DNA of 64,000 nt from NCBI GenBank assembly GCA_036346355.1, contig CM070571.1, positions 50,054,293-50,118,292 of the forward strand, in the 5' to 3' direction. Below, one piece after another: positions 23,902 through 35,000 of the stretch. Within the stretch, counting starts at the first letter, position 1. Every line of letters begins with the position of its first letter. This DNA is from Rhipidocladum racemiflorum. Its lineage: Eukaryota; Streptophyta; Magnoliopsida; Poales; Poaceae. The notes under the pieces were generated by a model, which did no database searches, had not been told where the DNA came from, and saw only the letters and a list, made by a program, of their open reading frames with translations. The position numbers and the translations under genes are program-made.

Positions 23902-24879
23902 GAGAAGTAAAATAACTTTGCACCATTCTTATTCATTCTTGTTTCCAAACCCACCAGTCGGGCAGGCTTGAGGAAGGTGAAATCCTCGCCCGGCCGCACT
24001 GCCGCCGCCGCCAACCACGGAGCCTGACACCAACTTCGACTGAGTCGGCATCCCCTCCCCACCAGGCTCTGGACGGATCTGGGGTGGGGCGGCGCGGCGA
24101 TGGAGGCTGGATCCGGGAGAAGAACGGGAGAAGGCAGAGGAAGAACGGATTGCGTAGGGTGAGGAGAGCGGGAGCAAGAAGGGGATCGCAGACGATGAGG
24201 GGAGGTGGTGCGGGGTGAGGGGGATAGTGGGGATGAGGAGCGGTTGCGTGTGGGAATAGGGGGGGGGGGGGGTCGTGGGGAGGATGGCGGCGATGGGCCC
24301 AAGAGGGGGCATTAGCGTATATACCACTCTCAAAAAGTGGCATCGTTAAAATCTGGCTGGTCATTGTCATACACATGCGTAGATGGTCGTCTGTCACAAG
24401 CAATGAGTGGCATTTTTAGCGAAGCCACTTCTGGAGAATGGCATTTTATCAATTTTTCCGCGCAAGAGGTGGGGGGCGACGGTTGTGGAGCGCGGTGGTT
24501 CAATGATTCTCTCTCTGGACGACGTAAAAGTCCATGGAGCGGGGAGAAGAGCGGCAGCGGCGGCGGTGGAACGGGCCAGGAGCGGTTGCAGTACCAGCGG
24601 TACAGGCGAGGAGTGACGGGGAGGGGCGGCGGACCATGGCGGCGCAGGGCGAGGGGGGTTGGAGGGGTGGGGAGTGGCGGCGGAGCAGGACGAGGGGGGC
24701 GGGGAGGGACGATGGACCGTGGCGGCGAAGGGGTCGAAGTGGGAGGGGCTACGCAGGGCGATGGGAGTCGACGCGGACCGTGGGGTGCAGCGCATGGGAA
24801 TGGGCCGAACGTTGGGCCGAATAACGGCTAGTTGGACGATCCAGTAGACAGGGTAAACTCCTTCTTTTATTAGTTAAGA

Positions 24880-25460
24880 TACTGTGTGGATGTTCAACCT
24901 TTAGGGGAGATGCTGCCAAATTTTCTTTTAGTAAGTTCGACAACCTTCTAGTTGTTCGGTTGTTTCGCTTAAATTCTTTAAAGTCATTGCTGGCTGATGC
25001 TTGAGAGTGAGTGTAGCATCCAGGGCACGTAAGGTGTCGGTCTGTTACATGTATTTTCTCCAATTTTGCTGCGCATCGCTTCTTTGGGAAAAATAACTTT
25101 TATCTTTTGTCTGGTCAACTTTAGGGTTGATTAGACCTAGTGGTTACCTCTATCTATATCGGCTTAAAGGAGCCAATTAGACTTGATCTTCATCATAATT
25201 TCGTATCAGCTTACTAGCCGATTGATTTACATATTGTTCTCTTGCCAATTGCAGGACCAAATCGGCTGGTACGTCCGCACTCAGAAATAAACCTAATTTT
25301 TGCGTGTGTTGATAGCAATTAACACATTGTCAAGTTTTTTACGCCACCAATATGATTATACTAGATTTTAAATATTAGTCCGTTTTACTTAACGAGAACT
25401 TCATTTTTTAAGAAGAAAGCTTTATTTTGAGTCATCTACATCGAACAACTTGGGATTCTT
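24880..25460 (+). other. Host LTR-like remnant between Helitron A and the IDH gene
   Basis: The sequence continues the LTR-like DNA seen at 19102-19379 (AGGGGAGATGCTGCCAAATT, GTGTCGGTCTGTTACAT) and then becomes AT-rich. No coding frame is seen. Its right edge marks the start of the IDH promoter. Confidence 0.45.
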
Positions 25461-26048
25461 TTTTTACTTAAAAAAGGAATCTGTCAAGGATCCGAGGCCA
25501 ACTTTGAAACATCTTCTGCAAGAAAAAAAAAACCCAGTGCCTTCCGCCTGGACCAGAATCAACAGAAAATTGACCCAACAAACGTGCACCGTCCGATCCA
25601 GATCGACGGCCAAATAAATCGGAGGAACCGCAGACTTGGGGAGCCCGAGTCTGCTTGCTTCCACCATCCCATCCCATCTCCGCTGCCTTTCCCATACCCC
25701 GTCCCTCCTCGCCGCAGACCCCATCCTCCGCCGCCGCCGTCGCCGATAGTTCTCGCAAATCTCCTTCCTACGGTACATTCCTCCCTCCGATCTCACCACC
25801 CTCCACTCTACCTTCTTTTGATCTTTCTCGTCCCAATTTCGCGGCTCCTGGAATTGTCTTCGATTCGATCGGAAACGGGGCGTTTGGTGCGCGTTTACCC
25901 TATCGATTCGAGATTTTGTGCGCGTCTTTCCGATCGATTTCGCAGAATTCTTCCGTTGCTATATGATCGAATCGCTTGCTCGCCTAGAATTCTAGGGTTG
26001 ACGTGTGTGCCTCGCTGTTGGTTGGTTGTTCCAGGGTTTTGGGGGAGC
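25461..26048 (+). promoter_or_regulatory. IDH promoter and 5' UTR with probable leader intron
   Basis: A weak TATA-like CAAATAAATC lies near 25611, followed by a C-rich leader with CCGCCGCCG. A donor-like ACG/GTACATTC near 25773 and a strong acceptor TTGGTTGTTCCAG at 26033 suggest one intron in the 5' UTR, with the ATG 15 bases after the acceptor. Leader introns are common in plant housekeeping genes. The exact transcription start and intron are inferred. Confidence 0.5.
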
Positions 26049-29000
26049 ATGGCGCTCCGGAGGCTGCTTCATGGGAGCGTTCTGCCGCGGATGACGGGCC
26101 GGGCGGTGGCGGCGCCGTTGTCCACAGAGGCCGCGGAGACTGTCCGCGCCACACTCTTTCCCGGTGATGGCATCGGGCCTGAGATCGCCCAGTCAGTCAA
26201 GCAGGTAGGAGTCTTCGTTCGTTTTGTGGGCTACCTGTGTAAAACTTCATGTATGGTCACAATTCGATGTGCTTTTATTGCCTTCATATGATGTGGAATT
26301 TGCTTTATCGTTTGATGCTACACCAATAAGGATATACTGTCCATGCTGTGCACTAGTGTATTATTTAGTGATTATCAGCCACAGATGATTAGTGACGTAT
26401 CTTGTATTTTTGCTGGTGTCCTGCATTTTTAAATTCCACCTATAAAGGGCAGAAAGTGTTTTCTTTTTTTTCATACTTTGATCTGATAGCAATAGATGTA
26501 AATTTATGCTCACACCTAACAAAATAAATAATCATAATAATATTATCTAGGAGCATTATTTATCTCCTCTTTGCATGACAAGCTAGATTTGATGCTGATA
26601 ACAAATAATTTGCCAATTTGCCTTAGTTCTTATATTTTAACTGGGATGCTAATGCTTATTGAAAGATTGTAAATGTCAAACTGTCAATAATGAGCAGAAG
26701 GCATTTGCCAAACTCAACTACATCTAGTTTCCTGTGGTTCTATGAGTCTAACTAGTTTAGAAGAGCCATCCTTTGTGAAGCTATAAATCAAGACTCAATC
26801 CTGATTCCTGAAGTAGGAAAGAGAAATCATCTTCGCTCCTTGGTAAACAGTGATACAAAACGTGTGCTTAAAATTTAAATACACTGTCCAGTATTTGTTC
26901 TATCCATTCAAGATTATTTGTAACTTACTTTGGAATAGTGGTTTTTTATAGAGATTGGATCGTGTATAACCATATAAGCTCAGAAATCAGATGCACAGCA
27001 TAGCAATCGGATGCACAGAATGGAATGGGGATAATGTGTCTTGTTTGTATGATGCATCTTTGTTCAGAGCAGGACTTCTGACTATTTAGAATTGGAGAGG
27101 CATTTGAGTTGTGCGGTGTTCTTCTTAAAATGTTACTTATTACTTTAGATCATTTGGGTAACTTGGATTTGCTCTCTGTTTTGATTTTTAGATCCTCTTT
27201 AAAGAGAAATGGTCAATTGTTGTTTCCAAATGTCTGTATCAATGGCCTAGGTGTGAGACCCCGGATCGGCTATCCGGAGTCCCCTGTGTATTTCTGTACT
27301 AGTCCCAGATCAGTAGCTAGTACACACAGTCAAATAGTGATGAATCAACAACCATATCACGAATACATATAACTAAATAAGAATAATACCAAATAAAAGC
27401 AAAGACCTTATGGTCAAGGTTTACCATTACGGCCTGAACAGGCTGAACAACTGCAGCGGAAGACGAAAACATCAAGGCGACCCATCCAAATGCCCACAGG
27501 CAATCGAGTGGAGAACGCGTCATAGTCGTTGGAATTCCTTGACAGCTTCTTTCACTTCTGAGATAGGATTAGAATGTAGCACGTGAGTACATAAAGTACT
27601 CAGCAAGTCTGGGAAATTATGCACAATGTAGGCTATCCAAAGATGGCTCAATATGGTTCTTTTGCATAAAGCCAAGTTTCATCAAATCATACTTTAATAA
27701 GTTTCATAAAGCATATTTGAGCAATTCTTTTTAATAATTGAATTATGTAATATTGCAGTGAAGGTTCTAACCACCACTCACTAATATACAGGCTCTATCC
27801 GCCACATCTCAACAACATCAGGGTTCAATCCAATCACATGGCTCTATCTGCCACAGTTCACAAAATCAGGTTCCTTCCACCTACCTGGCTTTAGCCGCCA
27901 GAAGCACACCCGAGAGTTCTAACCGCTCCCGGATCCCAAAACAAACCATTGTTTAGTTTGAAACCAAAAACCAAAGTCTACCAGTATGAAAGCATTCAAA
28001 GAAGCTTTGCCTTTGGCCAGTAGGCACGGCTTATTCGAATAGTTTTAACTCTGCAGAGGTGTACAACTTTACCCACAAGACATGATATTCCCTTGATGCC
28101 ATGCAATTAGCACACTTCCTTAGGTGTGCCACAGGATATCATGACAATGCCTTTACAATGTATACGCCTAACTCGACCCACCCGGCCGAGGTTTCACCAT
28201 TGTTAGGGTTATATCCACCCAATCTGAAGCCCTCTTGCGCCGTGTGAGCAAAATAACAACAACAATAATGCCTCTATCAGGCGCTCACATTCCACCGAAG
28301 TGGTGAGTCTAAGTCGTTTCTATAAATTAGTTAGCAGTGTCGTGCCCACTTTGACATGTGGTTGTACGGTTATGCTTAGAATGGAGACAGTCATAAGCGT
28401 CGGTCCTTAACTGACTTGGGGCGGTACTTGCACAATGAAAGCTAGCACTCCATCCGCGCCCACCAGACAAACCATTCCGCCTCAATCCAAAACCATTTTT
28501 CATTTTATTTTTATTTTGTAAACCATCGGCAATACTCCTTGCCTATAACTTCCAATACAAGTTTTCAGGAGATAATTAAAATTCTCACCCATAGGTGAAT
28601 ACTGACCGATAGCGAGGCTAAGCATTTCTACCGTACTATTCTATTCCACCAATAGTTTATTTAAAAAAAAAAAATACAAATCTCAGGGTTTGATTACAAG
28701 CCCTATAATCAATTTTATAATCTCCAATACTCCTTCTATTGCCATAATTTGATAATCATAAGAATAATCCAATTCAATATGGTATCCAACAAGTAAGAAG
28801 TATATTATGGTACTATCATAACTCCAAAATCATAATAAACCACAATCATGTTTGTATATGAAGTATTTCCCTTGAACTATAACTTGTTTTATTGGCTTAT
28901 CCATCATTCATACGGCGATCAATCTTATCATCTGCTAAGAATATTTCACCCAATCATCTACTAAACCACCGAGAATACTTCACAATACTATCTCTAATAA

Positions 29001-32000
29001 TCTAGAATATACTCCACCGATACTACTTCATAATGTCATGTATTTAATCCTTCACATTATTACTTCTAAATCATCTACTTTAATCCATCAAGAATACATA
29101 ATAGTATTATTTACTAAACCACCAAATATTATTTCATAACCCCAAGATTTCATTAATTCATTGACTACAGCTATTTCCATAGACAATGATACCAAGTTGA
29201 CCAAACAAATCACCCATAATCCACATTATCCCTCATCCCACGCAAAGGTCATCTACGAAACCACCGAGTAGGATTCTCAATATCACCTATTGTAATCTTT
29301 CGCATTGTCATCTCTAAATCACAAAATATGCCTGTTAAAATCCACCGAAATCTAATTCACCACTTATTCTATTTAATCCACAAGTATGCCTCTCAATATC
29401 ATTTATTTACTTTTACCGACTATTATTCTTGACATCGTACATCTTCCAATATTCTTCCAATCTATACTAATCATATTGTGAATCGCTATCACAATCCAAC
29501 TTCACAATAATTCAACCATCAACATTCATAAATAAATTTCATAACTAATAATCCCCATCAACACTAATATTTAGCTATTCTCCAATAAAATGGGGTTCTA
29601 GCTCCAATCTACATTCTATACTAATATGTCCCATCCAAACTCTCTTCCCAATAGTCCTTTTTCCTAATAAAAGAATATTTTTCCCAAAAATATTTATATT
29701 GGTGGATCACTATACTAGGGCGACAAAGGATCATGGATAACAATATCAAGGAGGGATGGACAACAGGTATAACTAACAATCTAACGTTAAATCATTCTTT
29801 AATATAAATAGCGATGCAGTTTGTAAAACAGGGTAAAACATTGAGAAAACATAGGATCAACATGCGTCAAGGAGACTTGCCTCGGTCCCAGCGAGAAGGT
29901 TGAACTCTTTGAAGTCCGGCGGCAGGGTCGGCGGACTCGGCGGGATAGTCGACTACGCGCAAAACGAGACAACAAATAAATACAAGAAAATAAATAAAAT
30001 CTAAAAATTACAAAAGTAGTACTGGCAGGTAGATCTTGATTTTAGATGAATTTAGAAATTTGAATGGGGTCAAACGGAGTTCGGACGGAGAAGTTATGAG
30101 CTTCCGAAGCTTGAAATTCGAAAAATTGGAAAATCGGGAATATTCTCTGGAATATTCCTTTGGCTGATTTTTGCTGATTTTTGGGATGTTTGGGGTCTAT
30201 GCCATGTGGGGCCACTATGTCATACTCTAGAGCTTCATCCCCAAGCTCTAGCTATGGCCATGGAAAACAGGGGAAAGGGAGCAACATGGGCGCCGGCAAG
30301 GGGGACCGGGGCGGCGACCGGCGAGAGGTGGTCGGCGGTGGCGATGCGCCGCGGCACGCTGCGGGCGAATGGCGGCCGGAATAGCCTTGGCGCAAGACGG
30401 CGCTGACGGCGGCAGACGCTTACGGAGTTACTGGCGACCGAGCCGGCGTTGGCGAAGTCTCGGCCGGCAGTGGAGCGGCCACAGGCATTGGCCGGTGCGC
30501 AGTGCGGCGCATGGCGCTGCTGACAAGCGGCATGGCAAGACGCAGAGGCTCGGCATGGTCGCCGAGGCGGCGAGTCGGGCGGGCAGTCCGGCGGCGGTGG
30601 TGGCCGCCGGCAAGGCGACGGCCGGCATGGCACAATGAGCTTCTGAAGAACAGAGGAGGTCCAAAACTTGGAAAAATGGGAAATTTGCACAAATTTTGAA
30701 CATGACCACACAATCTAAATGATGGAGCATCTAGAGGACAACTAGAGGTACTTAAGATTGCAAAGAATTGAACCAATTCTCACCGGAGACGATGAATTTG
30801 GCGACGAACACAACTCCAGCCGAAATGGCAAAAACCCAAAATTCGTCTCCAATTCTTGAGGGATCCTAAAATTGATTGAATGGTTAGCTTCTAGACTCAC
30901 TCACGGTCACAAGGAACCAAGTGGCACGAAGAATGACTCACCGGAGAGGGATCTACAACCAAGAACACCCAAAAAGAACACCCGGCGTTGGTTTTCTTGC
31001 TCTAGTGGATGAACGAACGGGAGAGGCCAAAGGAGGCTCATACCACCGGGACGGGGGTTCTTATACGAAGAAAATGTGAGTGGAATCGCACGCTTTGATG
31101 AAGTAACGCCCGAGTTAATGCCATTTGAGCACATTTCGGTTTTTGCTCGGTTGTTCAACTTCCGGCAAGCTTTGGGATTAAAGATGGTGGGGAATGGGAA
31201 GAGGACGCCGATACGAATTCAACGGAACCGGCGCTTCGCATTTTGGAGTTGAAATGGAGGAGATATGAGGGTTTAAAGCCAACCCTAGCCATGAATGAGC
31301 TCCATGGAGCCTCTCTGTTCTTGCCATGGCTAGAGGTAGAAGAAGGTCCTGTTCAGTGACACGTGGCACTCCCTCATTGGTTCTCCTTTACGCGAATAAT
31401 CCGCCCTAAAGAAAAATTTAGAAAAATGGTCTAAAAATTCCGAAAAAATTCCTAGAACCATTTTAGAATATTTGGGACCCAATAAAATTGGTTTCGCGTA
31501 ATTTTGATGAAATTTGTGGAATTAAATATTCGGGCGCGGATTACGGGCATTAAACAAAAGCCGCGCGAGATAAAATAGGAACGAAGGTCCAAAAATCCGG
31601 GGAATGATTCCTAAAATCATTTTGGAATATTTGGGACACAATTGAAGTGGTTTTGGGATTTTTGGAGCATTTTTGGACTCGGGTGAAATTTCGGGTACCG
31701 GCGGGAATCTGGAAATGCGATTTTTCGACCGGAGGGGAATTAAATCCCGATCTTGGAGGGGAATGGATGCCAGGTTAATACAAACACCAAAGAAACTCCA
31801 ATTTTTGAATTTAATTTAAATTAGATTTTTCTCTAGAAGGCAAAAACTAGGGTGTTACACTAGGATACTCCAATATTTTAGAAAGTATAGGACCTGCAGC
31901 TTGGCCTAATATTTTGATCTAAATAAATTAGGTACATTATTCATTCATTGAGTGTGGAGATCTAGTTCATGGCCACAGTCTTTTCATTGTACTGCATCTC

Positions 32001-35000
32001 CATATTTAATAAAATGCAGTCAAAGACAAAAAGTCATACTTGGGGCGTGCTGGATCCTTAAGTTACCGTAGGTGCAAGGTGCAAAAACATTCCCCTAAAA
32101 ACATCAGGCACAAAAACATAAAAATAAATTTCCCTACTATTTAGGTGACAAGAAAAATATTTTATGTAGAGTGTCCTCAAGTGATTAATATTTTTGTGTT
32201 TGGATCAGCTAGGACGTTATTTTCCAACCAAGGTCTTATTTATTGGTCAATATCCTCTTTAGCTTATACAGATGAAGCCATTCTTCTTGAAAAATCAAAT
32301 AAATATTATTTTTGATTGTTATTGCTTCGTAAACTTATTTTGCATGAAATTGCATCCTTAGAAGAGCTAGTACCAGGAGGATGGATGGTTAGCGACATTC
32401 CTTGCATATGGCTGATTATAAAGCCTAACCAGCCAATTTTTGGAATAATGGACATCAATTCAACATTTCCACGAGGAATTGAGGATGAACTCCTTTCACT
32501 TGCAGCTGATCTCTCTTCTTTTTCCCTTTGAAGTTTGTGTGGTAATACTAAAACAAAGCCTATGCCTTGATATTTAGGACCATTCCACTATGTTATTGAG
32601 CTTCATTTAGATTTGGGCCTACTTGTCTTCTTTTTTTAATTTTAGTTTTCTGTCTTAAACCATGTTTGGTTGCAAAGTGTGCCTCGTCTAAGGTGCTGTG
32701 CCAGGTGTAACTTGAGACGTTCTGCTCCAGTGCACCCAAGTGCATGCCTTTTGTGCTTTTGAGTCCTCTGTTACTAGGTCAAGCTTAGAGTTATCTTATG
32801 TTTGGATTAATTACAGTGTTAATTGGACACAGACATGGGAATTGGAATCTGACTCGGATTCAGGGTGTCCAATTCGGAAAAAAAAATTGGATACAGGAAA
32901 TGCTACTCGGAATCGGACACGGGTGCTGGAATCCGACTAGGATTCGAGGTGTCCGATTCGGCAAATTTTTTTGGACACAGATGTCCAAGTAACACTGATT
33001 AGTTATCCTTTTCAAACTCTGTGAGATTCGGTCTCCTTGGGAATATGGATATTTTGGAGCATATGCTGCCAATGCCACGATGCTGCTTGCTGATAATCAT
33101 CATGCTTGTTCTTTGCCAGTTAATATTATCGTTTTTTCTTTTTTTGCGGTTTGGTCGTTAGGATATGGTGCCTATGGTAGCCATTTGAAATGGTTGTTTG
33201 AATCGTCCGTTTCTGCTTATCAGCTCCTCCTATTGGAGCCAAGGTTATTAAAACGTAAAACGAGAACGAAACGACTCATCCCCTTTTTAACGTTTAAACG
33301 GACGTTGAAACGTAGTTTTAGACACCATTGTAAAACGAATATGAGAGTAAAGATATATTACATATGTACTTAATTGTTTTCCTAATCAGTCTATTTTCCT
33401 GGTCCATGTAGAAAACTCAACCCACTAGCCTCACTTCCCTCCTCCTAAACCTAACCCTAACTACCTAACCTTGCCCCTTCCCCTCATTCGGTTGATAGGC
33501 CTCTCTCTTTTTTCCCTCTCTTTCCCTCTTTTCCATGAATCGGTCCAACCTGACCTTTCGATTAATGTGTTGTCCCTTGGATTCGCGTGCTGGCTCAAGT
33601 CCCGATCATAGTGATTCGGTCCAGCTGGCTCAAGCGGTCAAGCTCCGGGCGCCGCTCTAATTCGGTTATGCTCCCCTCGTCATCTCCCTCATCGCCTCCC
33701 TCCACTCGACCTGGCGGCTGGCCAACGACGGCGCAGGCAGCGCAGCGACGATGGCGCGGCGCGGGTAGGGAGACGGCGCGGGCAGGGCGACGACGCTGGA
33801 TCTGCGGCGGCGGCGCTGGCGGGCGGCGATGATGGTGCGGGCAGCGTGGCGACGACGGCGCGGGCGCGGGCAAGGCGACGACGCGGATCCGCGGGCGGCG
33901 CTGGCAGCTCCGGGCAGAACTCTCGGACGTTCTTCGGCTCTGTGGCGTTCCGACGTTTAAACGACGTTCTAATAACCATGATTGGAGCTGTTGTTTTGAG
34001 GGAGTATTTAATGAACTTTGATGGCCTAATGATGGGGACAAAATATTACAAAAAAAATTTCTAGAAGTTATCATTTTGGGATATATGAAGCTAGTTTTCC
34101 CTTGCAAGTTGATTCAACCACATTATTCTGGATGCTGCCTGTAGCACAATTGTTTGTTACAATTTTCCAGATTAGAGAGTAGAAACTATCAAGGCCCTCT
34201 TCTGAGGTCTTTTAAAGTTGTCATCTAGAATTAAAACAGAAAAGCCACTTCCTTTTTTGTGGTCGAATAACATTGAATTCAAGATTTACTGGCAATGCTG
34301 CTATGTTAGTCAACTGCTATTCACTAGCTGACCATCTTCTATCACAAATTCACAATTATTCTTTCTAGTTTGTATGTGTCTAGATTGTGTACTTAGATAG
34401 AATTTTACAATCACTGCACTGACATGACATATCATCGTGCTTGCTATGCAACTTCATCCAACCAGATAGAAGTGGAAGAAAATTGCTTTAATTGTAAAAG
34501 TACTTTTGCAACTGATTCCATGAGGATGCTGCTGTTCGCATGACCATTGTTAACTAATGAATTCATTTATGCATGATTCCTGAGAACATAGCTTTTTTAG
34601 CTATATCTTTTAAGGTTTTGTTTTTGCTATTTCAGGTATTCAATGTTGCAGGTGTACCGATAGAATGGGAAGAACATTATGTTGGTACAGAAGTTGATTC
34701 CAGGACAGAGAGTTTTTTGACATGGGAGAGCCTGGAGTCGGTCCGTAGAAACAAAGTTGGCTTGAAAGGTCCTATGGCTACACCTATTGGAAAAGGCCAC
34801 CGATCTTTGAATCTTACATTAAGGAAAGAACTTGGACTTTACGCCAATGTCAGACCTTGCAACAGCCTCCCAGGCTACAAGACTAGATATGATAATGTGA
34901 ACCTTGTGACAATTCGTGAAAATACCGAAGGAGAGTATAGTGGCCTTGAGCATCAGGTATGTTGTATGCATTCTTGAAGATAATACTGTTTTCGTTGTTA

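Larger units (their letters stand above)
19380..24879 (-). mobile_element. Helitron A, non-autonomous, with captured gene pieces
   Basis: On the minus strand it starts TCTTAACTAATAAAAG (24879) and ends CAACGCACGGGCACTTTACTAG (19380), with the host A at 19379 and T at 24880 (plus strand). TC...CTAG ends, a 3' hairpin and insertion between A and T are Helitron hallmarks. No Rep/helicase is present. Contents: a SOUL heme-binding exon (23639-23901, minus), two exons of a UBP27-like ubiquitin protease (22589-22983, plus), and an unassigned multi-exon fragment (20651-21258, minus). The 5' kilobase is GC-rich with a poly-G run near 24260. A sister copy is at 38989-43019. Confidence 0.85.
26205..34635 (+). 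other. IDH intron 1, 8.4 kb, transposon-filled
   Basis: The intron runs GTAGGA to TATTTCAG. It holds a 4.6-kb gypsy solo LTR (27252-31859) and a 741-bp hAT element (33240-33980). The remaining stretches (26205-27246, 31865-33231, 33989-34635) are ordinary AT-rich intron sequence. Frames at 32316-32531 and elsewhere show no family resemblance. Confidence 0.9.

Noticed and set aside
24337..24831. GC-rich frames up to 164 codons near the Helitron A 5' end
   Set aside because: Gly/Arg-rich or Pro/Ser-rich on opposite strands with no motif; best read as captured CpG-rich leader sequence.
27252..31859. Full-length LTR retrotransposon in IDH intron 1
   Set aside because: No PBS, polypurine tract, gag-pol or internal LTR copies; one uninterrupted LTR-like unit with a 5-bp duplication means solo LTR.
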